Part shown: positions 24,649-32,729 of the stretch, piece by piece | How positions within the stretch are numbered: the first letter of the stretch is position 1 | Layout: each line of letters begins with the position of its first letter | Translations under genes and position numbers: made by a program | Assembly: GCA_025934835.1 (NCBI GenBank) | Contig: JAICWL010000013.1 | Location: 1 to 51,860 of the forward strand | Length of the DNA: 51,860 nt | Reading direction: 5' to 3' | DNA from: Fimbriimonadaceae bacterium | GTDB taxonomy: Bacteria > Armatimonadota > Fimbriimonadia > Fimbriimonadales > Fimbriimonadaceae | Notes under the pieces: model-generated | Told to the model about the DNA's origin: nothing | Seen by the model: the letters and a program-made list of their open reading frames with translations, nothing else | Databases searched by the model: none

Positions 24649-25995
24649 TCACCTTAACGGCGGAAGGATATCCGCTTGCAGCCGGAGCATTTCATCCATC
24701 ATCTCCACTGCGCGGCGGTACGAGTCGACCGTCGGCTCGAGAAAAATGGCTTGGAGAAGCTTCTCCTTCGACTCCTCCACGTACGCCTCCACGAGTAGGT
24801 CTTGGATGCTGGCCTGGGTTCGGATCATCGCGGCTACTGGCTCGGGCAACGGCTGCATGGCCGTCTTCGTCCAACCGCCGCAGTCGGCTACGGCCGGCAC
24901 TTCCACGATCAGGTCCTCCGGCAACCCAGGTATGGCGCCCTCGTTCGGAACGTTGATCGCGGGCAGATCGTGGCGCACGTCGCACGCGAGTGATTCCATA
25001 ATCGGGATCGCCCCTTCGCCCGAGAACTGGATCGATTGTTCTGCCTCCTGCTCTTCCTCGGCTTGCACCGGTCGGAAAGGTCGACCCGTCTTGTCGCCGC
25101 CAAGCGAGTAAACGAACTCAGGTATTCGCCCCGTGTCCCATGGATGGCCATCGACAGGATCGTAATACCAAAGCAACTCGTTCGCGTAGAAGTCGGATGC
25201 CCAGCCGATGTACTCGCCGATATGATTTGTGCCGGGCGATGGGTACAGCCCGAACCTTCGGAACAGGATGCGCGACAGCCCGATTTCATGCCAATCCGAG
25301 AGCCAGTCCCCTTCCCGGTCTGCGGCCCGCAGCGCCGGATACAGATCTTCGCCCGTTTGATGATCCCGTATCGATTGGAACCATGTGAAATGATTGATGC
25401 CGCAGGCCGACGTCTCCAACCGCTCTTCCGGCACGCCGAGCATGAAGGCGATCTGATGCCGGCCCATGAACACTCCGTGGCAGAGTCCGATCGTCTTTGT
25501 CCGAGTCAGCCTGCATGCGGCAGTGCACAGCTTGTGCATTGGGTTCGTGTAATTCAGCAAGAGCGCCTCAGGACAGCGACGCTCCATCTCCTTGGCGATG
25601 CGCACGATAGGCGGCATATTCCGGAGCGCGTGGAACAAGCTGCCCGGTCCGCCGTTCTCGCCGTAAATCTGCTTGAACCCGAAGCGGCGCGGAACATGAA
25701 AATCCATGGCCCAATAAGCGTCACGGCTGATCTCCACCGCGTCGACGACGAATGAGGCGTCCTGCAATGCCTCCTCCAAGCTCGTCGTTGCCGTGATCTC
25801 CACGCTGCGCCCGAGAACGGAGCGAACATGGCACGCATAAGCCAGCGTTCGGTTAACGGCCTGCTCGTCGATGTCCATGAGGGTGAGCTCGATTCCGCGC
25901 GAAGCCAAGGAGTCGCTGAGCAGAATATCGCGGATGGTCGCCGGTCCAAACGAGCGGCTTCCGGCGCCGACGAGGGCGATCTTTACATTTGGCAT
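24649..25995 (-). CDS. GH4-family NAD- and metal-dependent glycosidase
   Basis: 448 aa. GH4 enzymes cleave by transient oxidation at C3 using NAD+ and Mn2+. Seen here: the Rossmann motif IALVGAGSRSF (5-15), LMDIDEQAV, the NYTNPMHKL block with the metal-site Asn, LCHGVF (about 169-174) with the metal-binding Cys, and INHFTWF. The CHGx form has been reported for alpha-glucuronidases, while CHSV marks alpha-galactosidases, so neither activity should be assumed. The Shine-Dalgarno AGAAGG precedes the ATG. It is the first gene of the GH4-NagB unit, with a promoter that overlaps that of the divergent ankyrin gene. Confidence 0.92.
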   Translation of the reverse strand: MPNVKIALVGAGSRSFGPATIRDILLSDSLASRGIELTLMDIDEQAVNRTLAYACHVRSVLGRSVEITATTSLEEALQDASFVVDAVEISRDAYWAMDFHVPRRFGFKQIYGENGGPGSLFHALRNMPPIVRIAKEMERRCPEALLLNYTNPMHKLCTAACRLTRTKTIGLCHGVFMGRHQIAFMLGVPEERLETSACGINHFTWFQSIRDHQTGEDLYPALRAADREGDWLSDWHEIGLSRILFRRFGLYPSPGTNHIGEYIGWASDFYANELLWYYDPVDGHPWDTGRIPEFVYSLGGDKTGRPFRPVQAEEEQEAEQSIQFSGEGAIPIMESLACDVRHDLPAINVPNEGAIPGLPEDLIVEVPAVADCGGWTKTAMQPLPEPVAAMIRTQASIQDLLVEAYVEESKEKLLQAIFLEPTVDSYRRAVEMMDEMLRLQADILPPLR

Positions 25996-26017
25996 GGACG
26001 TTTCCTTCTGCTATCTT
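25989..26017 (+). promoter_or_regulatory. Promoter TTGGCA-17-TATCTT of the ankyrin gene, overlapping the GH4 promoter
   Basis: -35 TTGGCA (25989-25994), 17-base spacer, -10 TATCTT (26012-26017), then eight bases to the GTG at 26026. On the other strand TAAGAT (26018-26013) is a -10 for the GH4 gene, so the two -10 boxes overlap almost fully. Confidence 0.7.
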
Positions 26018-26025
26018 ACGTTTCC

Positions 26026-26670
26026 GTGGACACTCTCGAACAGACTATTCGCGATGGGAACGCACAGCAAGCGGCCCGCAAGGCCCGAGAAGATCCCTCG
26101 CTCTTAAGCGCCCCCACCAGCTTCGGGGTTGGACCGATCCTAATGGCCGTCTACCTGGGTAAGCCGCATGTGGCCGAGGCTCTCCGGGAGCTAAAAGGCA
26201 ACCTGGACGTTTTCGAAGCGTCTGCGATGGGCGACCAGCACCAACTTTCGCGCATCTTAGAGGAGCGACCCGATGCTCATCGCGAATTTAGCCCGGATGG
26301 GTTCACGCCTCTCGGCTATGCGGCATTCTTCGGACACATCGAAGCCGTTCGCTCGTTGGTTGCCCGAGGGGCCGACCCGAACGTCAAGTCCATGAACGGC
26401 ATCGGGGCTGCGCCTCTGCATTCGGCGCTGGCCGAAGGCAGAAAAGAAATGGCTCGAACTCTAGTCGAGGCTGGAGCCGACGTGAATGCTGCGAGCGCCG
26501 AGGGATGGACGCCGCTTCACTATGCCGCGGAAACAGGAGACATCGAAACCGCTCGCTACCTGCTCGCCAAGGGGGCGAATCCAAGTTGCGTTCGCCCGGA
26601 CGGGAAGACGCCCGCGCAGGTCGCCGGCGACAAGGGATACTCCGATCTAGCTTCTGCCCTGGGCGCGTAG
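26026..26670 (+). CDS. Ankyrin-repeat protein
   Basis: 214 aa with about five ankyrin repeats. Clear units are DGFTPLGYAAFFGHIEAVRSLVARGADPN, then IGAAPLHSALAEGRKEMARTLVEAGADVN, then EGWTPLHYAAETGDIETARYLLAKGANP and a capping DGKTPAQVAGDKGYSDL; the N-terminal two are degenerate. A protein-interaction scaffold, probably cytoplasmic (no signal). The GTG at 26026 is favoured because VDTLEQTIRDGN starts the first helix and the -10 box ends only eight bases before it; longer in-frame starts would lie inside the divergent GH4 gene. Confidence 0.88.
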   Translation: MDTLEQTIRDGNAQQAARKAREDPSLLSAPTSFGVGPILMAVYLGKPHVAEALRELKGNLDVFEASAMGDQHQLSRILEERPDAHREFSPDGFTPLGYAAFFGHIEAVRSLVARGADPNVKSMNGIGAAPLHSALAEGRKEMARTLVEAGADVNAASAEGWTPLHYAAETGDIETARYLLAKGANPSCVRPDGKTPAQVAGDKGYSDLASALGA

Positions 26671-26763
26671 GTACGAACAAAACGGGGTCTTGCGTCGTCG
26701 AAAGACCAGGGGAGGCACGACGATCCGGCTCGTTCGAGCGTCCGGAAAAGGAACCTCGTTAAA

Positions 26764-27534
26764 ATGGTGAAGCCGTACTTTCTCGCTTTCAGTGTGCTGG
26801 CGTTCTCGGTAGCGTACGCCCAGCAGCCAAGTGACCCCAACGAGGTCCGGATCTATAACGCCTACACGCAACTCGCCGCGCAGGGTCCAACCCTATACCG
26901 GCTCCAAGGCGCCATCACGGTAGGATCGGCCAACGACACCATCACGACGGACATGTACTGGTCGGCTACCGTCTCGAACGGGCAGCCGCTGACGAACGTC
27001 GAGCTGCTCGAATACAAGAACAACGTTCTCCAGCGCCGCTTGGTAGGAGATGGCAACACGCTCTGGATCTACGACATATCGCACAAGACCTACTCGGCGG
27101 TGCCGTACGGCTCGTTCAAGCCCGTTCAACCTGCGAACTACAATGTGACACTCGCGGAGTACCTCGACGCAGCCGAGAGCGGCCCATCTTCGTACCTTGG
27201 AAGATTGGCCAGACAGGTCTACGGCGGATACGCGGTTACGTATACGAGTTGGCTTCCCGGCACCGTCCCCACTGCCGCCAATGGTGGCGTCACGTATTCC
27301 GAGCAAAAGCCGCTGCAGCGCCAGATTATCTTCGCGCTCGACCCAAACACCGACGCCCTAACATCGATCACGTACGCAGCATCCGATACAGTGGCGGGTC
27401 TTGCCCGCGCCTCCAACTGGAATATCACGCCCTACACCGGATCGGTAATGATGAATGCGAATTACCAGCCGTACGCCTGGAACATGATCCCGGGTTACCG
27501 ACCGGTCGTGTTTACGAAACCGATCGGGAAGTAG
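26764..27534 (+). CDS. Secreted protein of unknown function (possibly LolA-like)
   Basis: 256 aa. Signal peptide MVKPYFLAFSVLAFSVAYA, cleavage before QQPSD. The mature part is mostly predicted beta strand: LYRLQGAITVGSAND, WSATVSNGQPLTNVELLEYKNN, LVGDGNTLWIYDISHKTYSAVPYG. The order of an extended beta sheet with a G-N-x-L-W-x-Y-D turn recalls the LolA/outer-membrane lipoprotein-sorting fold, but I cannot confirm it. Only a weak Shine-Dalgarno (AAAGGAA) about 10 bases upstream. Its end overlaps the convergent DUF1440-like gene by 23 bases. Confidence 0.75.
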   Translation: MVKPYFLAFSVLAFSVAYAQQPSDPNEVRIYNAYTQLAAQGPTLYRLQGAITVGSANDTITTDMYWSATVSNGQPLTNVELLEYKNNVLQRRLVGDGNTLWIYDISHKTYSAVPYGSFKPVQPANYNVTLAEYLDAAESGPSSYLGRLARQVYGGYAVTYTSWLPGTVPTAANGGVTYSEQKPLQRQIIFALDPNTDALTSITYAASDTVAGLARASNWNITPYTGSVMMNANYQPYAWNMIPGYRPVVFTKPIGK

Positions 27535-28084
27535 AAAGCGCCGAGCGGACCAGGCGCCGCGTGATCTCCGCGACGAACCCATAGACCAAATGCCCGCACA
27601 GCGCGTACGCGTGAGTTGACGCCGGGTATTCGGTCGGCCAATTGGCCAGGCCCGCCGCTGGCACGCCCAGTTCGTCTCCAAACGCCCATAGCGCTGCGCC
27701 GAAGGCAAGACCTTCGCCCGCCGTAACCTCTGGCGAGAGTTCCGCTGCCAGGCTGTAGGCCACCCCGGTTGCCGTGCCGAACGAGAAATCCACAGCCTTG
27801 CCGCCGAACTTGCGCTCGCGCTCATCTAGCCCGCGGTGCAGCACATGCCGAGATATCGCCTGCGCAGCCTTCTCGGTCGATGGCTCGGACTGCTGCTTCT
27901 TCGACTGGCCCTCCGAGCCCTGCGGGGAGGACTGGCTGGGGCCCGCCGGGGGCGTGGCATCCCTTTTAAAGGCGTTCTGGGCTTCGGTCCACGCGGCTTG
28001 GAAGCGGCCCTTGGCCCAGGTTCCCACGAGTCCGGCGAGTAGCCCCGCGGTCGCGGCTTTGAGAAGGTCCGGGTGGTGAGTCAC
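27512..28084 (-). CDS. DUF1440-like inner-membrane protein
   Basis: 190 aa. GTG start at 28084 gives THHPDLLKAATAGLLAGLVGTWAKGRFQ, matching the first helix and K-x-x-x-E/Q region of DUF1440 (YagU-like) proteins. A long low-complexity Pro/Ser/Gln segment (about 43-72) follows, then three further hydrophobic segments (FSFGTATGVAYSLAAEL, GEGLAFGAALWAFGDE, YALCGHLVYGFVAEIT). The open frame extends 40 codons upstream into the TPR-like gene and is discarded there. Function is unknown. It lies 35 bases after the TPR-like gene and could be read through from the sdh operon. Confidence 0.7.
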   Translation of the reverse strand: MTHHPDLLKAATAGLLAGLVGTWAKGRFQAAWTEAQNAFKRDATPPAGPSQSSPQGSEGQSKKQQSEPSTEKAAQAISRHVLHRGLDERERKFGGKAVDFSFGTATGVAYSLAAELSPEVTAGEGLAFGAALWAFGDELGVPAAGLANWPTEYPASTHAYALCGHLVYGFVAEITRRLVRSALSTSRSVS

Positions 28085-28119
28085 ACCAAGTTTGACTGCG
28101 CCAATCTGGTGCCGGAGCG

Positions 28120-28611
28120 TCAATCGCCGAAATGCATTTCGTGAGCGTCGCTCTCGGCCATGAGGTCCGGGGACCTGGCTATCAGCCGAGCGCACGTGTT
28201 CCACCTAAGGAGCGACGCATCGTCTCCTGGCGGGCGAATCCGCTCTGCCTCTTCATAGCTCGCCATCGCCTTTTGAAGCCATTCCCCAGCCGAGTATGCC
28301 GGTGCACCGGATTGGATCAGCGAGCGGCACCAGCGCTCGTAGACCACGCCTCGATAATAGGCGCGCTCGTACTCGCCGGTGATGTGATCCATGGCGCGCT
28401 CGGCATCTTGCAGGCTGGCGCCTCGTTTCTTGTCGAACTGGTCGGTCAGAGCGAGCAGCAACGTTCGCGCCGCCTCCTGGTTCCCTTCATCGACCTCCAA
28501 CACGTCTCGACAGATGCTGGCCGCCTGTTCCGGCTCGTTCAGCAACCGGTACCGCTCGCCGAGCTCCAGCGCCCGCGGCACGGAGGTTGGCGAGATCTTT
28601 TTGAGGTTCAT
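28120..28611 (-). CDS. TPR-like helical protein coupled to the sdh operon
   Basis: 163 aa, all-helical. SVPRALELGERYRLLNEPEQAASICRDVLEVDEGNQEAARTLL is a tetratricopeptide-type pair of helices; a later segment (AGEWLQKAMASYEEAERIRP) looks like another. No signal peptide. Its ATG overlaps the stop of sdhB as ATGA, with GGAAAG in the end of sdhB serving as ribosome site, so it is translated with the succinate dehydrogenase operon. No succinate dehydrogenase assembly factor of this kind is familiar to me; a link to the enzyme is only suggested by the coupling. Confidence 0.75.
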   Translation of the reverse strand: MNLKKISPTSVPRALELGERYRLLNEPEQAASICRDVLEVDEGNQEAARTLLLALTDQFDKKRGASLQDAERAMDHITGEYERAYYRGVVYERWCRSLIQSGAPAYSAGEWLQKAMASYEEAERIRPPGDDASLLRWNTCARLIARSPDLMAESDAHEMHFGD

Positions 28612-29357
28612 CGACTCTTTCCTACGAGCCTTCGGAAAAGCTTTGCAACAGGATCGTAGAAACCGTCTGCGACTCGTTCTTTAAGCGGGATGATCCCGTT
28701 GTCGGTGATTTTGATGCTCTCAGGGCAAACTGCGGTGCAGCACTTGGTGATGTTGCAGTAGCCGATGCCTTGATCCTCTTTCAGATCGCGCGTTCTGTCT
28801 TCAACGTCGAGGGGATGCATGGCCAGGTAAGCGGAGTGGATCAGCACCCGGGGGCCAATGAACTCATCGAATTTTTGATGCTCGCGCAGAACATGGCATA
28901 CGTTCTGACAGAGGAAGCATTCGATGCACTTGCGGAATTCCTGACCCCGATCGATGTCCTCCTGATATACCGTCCATGTGCCGTCCTCGTTGTCCGGCGG
29001 GCGAGGGTTGAACGGTTTGACGCGCAGCTTGGCTTCGTAGTTGTACGACACGTCGGTGACGAGGTCCTTGATCTGTGGAAACGCCTTCATCGGCTCGACG
29101 GTAACGGGCTCGGTGAGGTCGATGTCGCTGCATCGCGTCATGCACATCAGCCGGGGCTTGCCATTGACTTCGGCCGAGCAGCTTCCGCATTTGCCGGCTT
29201 TGCAGTTCCACCGCACGGCCAGGTCGTTCGCCTCGCTAGCCTGGATTTGCAGCACGGCGTCCAAAACGACCATGCCTTCGCTGACCTCCGCCTCGTGCTC
29301 CTCGAAAGCGCCGACGCCTCCTTGGCCACGCCATATCTTAAATGTAGCGGTCGGCAT
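28608..29357 (-). CDS. sdhB: Succinate dehydrogenase/fumarate reductase iron-sulfur subunit
   Basis: 249 aa. Passes electrons from the flavoprotein to quinone through three clusters. The [2Fe-2S] ligands are in WNCKAGKCGSCSAEVNG with LMCMTRC; the [4Fe-4S] and [3Fe-4S] ligands are in CIECFLCQNVCHV and CNITKCCTAVCPE. These are all the expected cysteines. It follows sdhA after 44 bases and overlaps the TPR-like gene by ATGA. The gene order C-A-B with a single large membrane subunit suits the type found in several non-proteobacterial phyla. Confidence 0.97.
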   Translation of the reverse strand: MPTATFKIWRGQGGVGAFEEHEAEVSEGMVVLDAVLQIQASEANDLAVRWNCKAGKCGSCSAEVNGKPRLMCMTRCSDIDLTEPVTVEPMKAFPQIKDLVTDVSYNYEAKLRVKPFNPRPPDNEDGTWTVYQEDIDRGQEFRKCIECFLCQNVCHVLREHQKFDEFIGPRVLIHSAYLAMHPLDVEDRTRDLKEDQGIGYCNITKCCTAVCPESIKITDNGIIPLKERVADGFYDPVAKLFRRLVGKSR

Positions 29358-29401
29358 AGTGATTTGCTTCGACGTGGACCCGGCCCATTCCTGCCTGTAC
29401 G

Positions 29402-31210
29402 CTACTTCATCTCGTCGATGATCTGACGCTGCTCGTCGGTCATCGGCACGAGCGGCTCCTGTGAGACTGTCATCGAACCGTCCGCGGCTTGCCGGATGAC
29501 CGTGTTCACCTTGGCCTGCTCCGGGTCCTTGCCTTCGAAATCGATACGGAAATGACCTCCTCGGCTCTCTTTGCGAACAAGCGCCGAGCGCGCGATGGCC
29601 TCCGAGCAGGTGAGCTGGTTCGCCAAGTCGAGCGCCGTGTGCCAGCCGGGGTTGAACTCGCGATTGCCGTCAGCTCCGACTTTCGCGTAGCGCTGCCACA
29701 GCTCGCCGAGACCCACGACAGCCTCCTGCATCTCGCTCTCGGTGCGAACGATGCCAACCAGGCTCTGCATCATGCTCTGAAGACTCTTCTGCACCTGGAA
29801 CGGGTTCTCGTCTCCACCGTCGAACGGCTTAAGCGCCTTGGCTGCCTCGGCGTCCACTTCGGCTTGATCGATGGCGCCCGGAGAGTGACTACCCGCGTAC
29901 TCTGCGGCGGCATGGCCGGCGCGCCGGCCGAACACCAGCAAGTCTGAAAGCGAGTTCCCGCCAAGCCGGTTGGCGCCGTGCAGCCCTGCGGCACACTCGC
30001 CAGCGGCGAACAGCCCCGGCACGGTCGACATCTGTGTTTCGGCGTTCACACGAATGCCCCCCATGATGTAGTGGCAGGTCGGCCCGACCTCCATCGCCTC
30101 TTTGGTGATGTCCACATCGGCCAGCTCTTTGAACTGGTGGTACATGCTCGGTAGCTTCTTCTTGATGTGATCCTCAGCGTTCGGCAGCTTCGATTTGATC
30201 CAGGAGATATCGAGGAACACGCCGCCGTGAGGTGAGCCTCGACCCTCCTTCACCTCCCTCACGATGCACCGAGCAACATGGTCGCGCGTCAGCAACTCGG
30301 GCGGGCGATTGGCGTTCTTGTCGCCGGTCACGTAGCGCCAGCCCTCTTCGGGATCGGTTGCCGTCTGGTTTCGATACAACTCGGGGATGTCGTCGAACAT
30401 GAACCTGCGGCCCTCGCTGTTCGTCAGCACGCCGCCTTCGCCGCGCACCCCCTCCGTCACCAAAATCCCGCGTACCGAGGGTGGCCAGACCATTCCGGTT
30501 GGATGGAACTGGATGAACTCCATGTCGATCAGATCGGCTCCGGCGTGGTAAGCCAGCGCGTGCCCGTCGCCCGTGTACTCCCAACTATTGCTCGTGATCG
30601 CGTATGCCTTGCCCACTCCGCCAGTTGCGAGAACCACGGCTTTGCTGCGAAACAGCACGAACTGGCCGCGCTCGCGGAAGTACCCGAACGCGCCCGATAT
30701 CGAGCCGGCAGACTTCAGAAGCTTTGTAACGGTGCACTCCATGTGGAAGTCGATGCCTTGATGGATGCCGTGATCCTGAAGAGTGCGGATCATCTCCAAG
30801 CCGGTACGGTCACCCACATGCGCGAGGCGCGGATACTTGTGGCCGCCGAAATTACGCTGGAGAATCTTCCCGTCCTTTGTTCGGTCAAAGAGGGCGCCCC
30901 AAGCTTCGAGTTGCTTGACGACCTCCGGCGCCTCCTTGGCATGGAGCTCCGCCATCCGCGGGTTGTTCAGATACTGGCCGCCGCGCATCGTATCGGCGAA
31001 GTGCACCCGCCAATTGTCGCGGTCGTCTACGTTTCCTATTGCCGCAGCCATGCCACCCTCGGCCATCACTGTGTGCGCCTTGCCTAAGAGCGACTTGCAG
31101 ACGACCCCGACACGGACGCCGGCGGAGGAGGCTTCAATGGCTGCGCGCAAGCCCGCGCCGCCCGCTCCAATAATCAGAACGTCGTAATCGAGCGTCCGAA
31201 CTTCTGCCAC
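29402..31210 (-). CDS. sdhA: Succinate dehydrogenase/fumarate reductase flavoprotein subunit
   Basis: 602 aa. FAD-binding fold from DVLIIGAGGAGLRAAIEAS (about 10-28); the covalent-FAD histidine lies in AHTVMAEGGMAAA; substrate-site motifs include HPTGMVWPPSVRGILVTEGVRGEGG and the closing GANRLGGNSLSDLLVFGRRAG. The length is normal. The GTG start at 31210 abuts the stop codon of the membrane subunit gene with no spacer, so the two are translationally coupled. Member of TCA cycle complex II on the inner face of the membrane. Confidence 0.97.
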   Translation of the reverse strand: MAEVRTLDYDVLIIGAGGAGLRAAIEASSAGVRVGVVCKSLLGKAHTVMAEGGMAAAIGNVDDRDNWRVHFADTMRGGQYLNNPRMAELHAKEAPEVVKQLEAWGALFDRTKDGKILQRNFGGHKYPRLAHVGDRTGLEMIRTLQDHGIHQGIDFHMECTVTKLLKSAGSISGAFGYFRERGQFVLFRSKAVVLATGGVGKAYAITSNSWEYTGDGHALAYHAGADLIDMEFIQFHPTGMVWPPSVRGILVTEGVRGEGGVLTNSEGRRFMFDDIPELYRNQTATDPEEGWRYVTGDKNANRPPELLTRDHVARCIVREVKEGRGSPHGGVFLDISWIKSKLPNAEDHIKKKLPSMYHQFKELADVDITKEAMEVGPTCHYIMGGIRVNAETQMSTVPGLFAAGECAAGLHGANRLGGNSLSDLLVFGRRAGHAAAEYAGSHSPGAIDQAEVDAEAAKALKPFDGGDENPFQVQKSLQSMMQSLVGIVRTESEMQEAVVGLGELWQRYAKVGADGNREFNPGWHTALDLANQLTCSEAIARSALVRKESRGGHFRIDFEGKDPEQAKVNTVIRQAADGSMTVSQEPLVPMTDEQRQIIDEMK

Positions 31211-31993
31211 TTAGAACAGCCTCCAATCGGTCCAGATGCCCATCGACACGAGCCGAATGTAGAGGTCAGCGAACATCACACCGAACAGGCTGAGCCAGGC
31301 GAACAGCATATGGCGCTTGTTGAGGCCGCTCACGCACTGGTAGCAGAAATATTGGGTCGGGTGCTTCGAGAAGTACTTGAGCCGGCCGCCGAGAAAATGG
31401 CGCAGTGAGTGGCACGAGAACGTGTAGAACGTGAGCGTGCCGGTGCTGACGAGCAGCACGAGGCTGCCGACGCCCACGTGCACCCCGTCTGCGAAATGGA
31501 ACCCGTGCCATACGTCCAGCCAAAGAAAGATCAGCAGTAGCAGCGCGAAGAACAGGAAGTAGCGATGCGAGTTCTGGATCTTCAGTGGCCATCCGTTCTC
31601 GCTGGTGTAGCCCTTGCGCGGCTCGCTCACTGCGCATGCGGGCGGGTCTGCCCAGAAGGCTTTGTAATACGCTCCGCGATAGTAATAGCAGGTGAACCTA
31701 AAGAACGCCGGGAACGGCAGTATGATCAGAGCCGGCGAAAACGGCAGCCAGCTTGGCCAGGCATCCGGCTTCGGTCCGAACAGCGAGTGCGGCGAGGAGC
31801 CCAACAACTCCGGCGAGTAAAAAGGGGAGAGATAGTTCCTGTACCAATAGTGGTCGCCCTGAAACGCCGCCCAGGTCGCGTACACCACGAATGTTGCGAG
31901 CACCACAAACGTGGCTGCCGGTCCCACCCACCATGCGTCTCTCCTGGACGTCTTTCCAAACCCGCTCTTCTTGAGCGCCCCAATCTTCGCCAT
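31211..31993 (-). CDS. Succinate dehydrogenase membrane-anchor (cytochrome b-like) subunit
   Basis: 260 aa with about five transmembrane helices: VGPAATFVVLATFVVYATWAAF, LIILPFPAFFRFTCYYY, YFLFFALLLLIFLWLDVW, VGSLVLLVSTGTLTFYTF and MLFAWLSLFGVMFADLYIRL. Candidate haem or quinone histidines are in DVWHGFHFADGVHVGVG, FSCHSLRHFLGG and NKRHMLF. It matches the single-polypeptide anchor of SdhCAB complexes rather than separate SdhC and SdhD. First gene of the sdhCAB unit; its own start lacks a good Shine-Dalgarno, the nearest GGAGG being about 25 bases upstream. Confidence 0.88.
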   Translation of the reverse strand: MAKIGALKKSGFGKTSRRDAWWVGPAATFVVLATFVVYATWAAFQGDHYWYRNYLSPFYSPELLGSSPHSLFGPKPDAWPSWLPFSPALIILPFPAFFRFTCYYYRGAYYKAFWADPPACAVSEPRKGYTSENGWPLKIQNSHRYFLFFALLLLIFLWLDVWHGFHFADGVHVGVGSLVLLVSTGTLTFYTFSCHSLRHFLGGRLKYFSKHPTQYFCYQCVSGLNKRHMLFAWLSLFGVMFADLYIRLVSMGIWTDWRLF

Positions 31994-32086
31994 CTACGTG
32001 TCGATTTCGCCGGGCCGCCTCCGAATTCCTGCCTGATTTAGCCTTGAGTTTCGCAGCCAAGCGACCGCTCGGACCGTAGACTAACC

Positions 32087-32092
32087 TATAGA
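32087..32092 (+). promoter_or_regulatory. -10-like box TATAGA before the TlpA-like gene
   Basis: TATAGA is followed by AAGGGCT and the ATG at 32100. AAGGG is too close to the ATG for an ideal Shine-Dalgarno, so either a leaderless start or a very short leader fits. Confidence 0.45.
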
Positions 32093-32099
32093 AAGGGCT

Positions 32100-32606
32100 A
32101 TGCGAGCGAACGTCAAGAGTCTCATTCGAATTGCTGCCTGGTGCGGCGCTGCCCTATGGGCGCTATCGGCATGCCAAAACTCGGGCTCGCTGGTGGGATC
32201 TCCCCCGCCAGACACGGTGTTCGAATCGGTCGACTCGCCCGGAAAGACGGTGCGAGCATCCGACTTCAAAGGCAACGTGGTTCTAATCGATTTTTGGGCT
32301 ACCTGGTGCGGCCCGTGCCAGGACCTTATGCCGCATGTGAAGGAATTGGCCGACCGGTACTCGGGCCAGGGGCTGAAGGTTCTGGAAGTATCCACCGAGG
32401 ATCGGAGCGCCGTGGAGGCTTTCAAGGAGAGCGGAGGAGCGGGCTACCCGTTGTATCTGGACACAGCGAAGACCTCGAATATGGACTACCGATATAACGC
32501 GATCCCGACGTTGGTGCTCATCGGCCGAGACGGAATCGTCCGCCAGGTGATAGAAGGGGACGACCCACAGGCGCTCGAGTCGGCCGTTCAGCGGGAGATG
32601 GGATAG
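32100..32606 (+). CDS. TlpA-like thioredoxin-fold lipoprotein
   Basis: 168 aa. Signal peptide with lipobox LSAC (Cys 25), so anchored to the outer face of the inner membrane. A thioredoxin-like domain follows: FESVDSPGKTVRASDFKGNVVLIDFWATWCGPC with redox pair Cys 70/Cys 73, VLEVSTEDRSAVEAF, and IPTLVLIGRDG with the cis-proline. Members of the AhpC/TSA-Redoxin-TlpA group reduce disulfides in cytochrome c maturation or protect against thiol stress; the target is unknown here. It is divergent from the sdh operon with 106 bases between starts. Confidence 0.93.
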   Translation: MRANVKSLIRIAAWCGAALWALSACQNSGSLVGSPPPDTVFESVDSPGKTVRASDFKGNVVLIDFWATWCGPCQDLMPHVKELADRYSGQGLKVLEVSTEDRSAVEAFKESGGAGYPLYLDTAKTSNMDYRYNAIPTLVLIGRDGIVRQVIEGDDPQALESAVQREMG

Positions 32607-32729
32607 GCGCCGCTCGCCTACTGCACGCTGGGGCTAGGCGTTGGGTGTCGACTGTTCGGCTCATCAGCCATCAATCGACGCTTTATCTGAGACGGCGCGT
32701 GAATCCACTTCCGAAGGCGCCCTTTGGCA

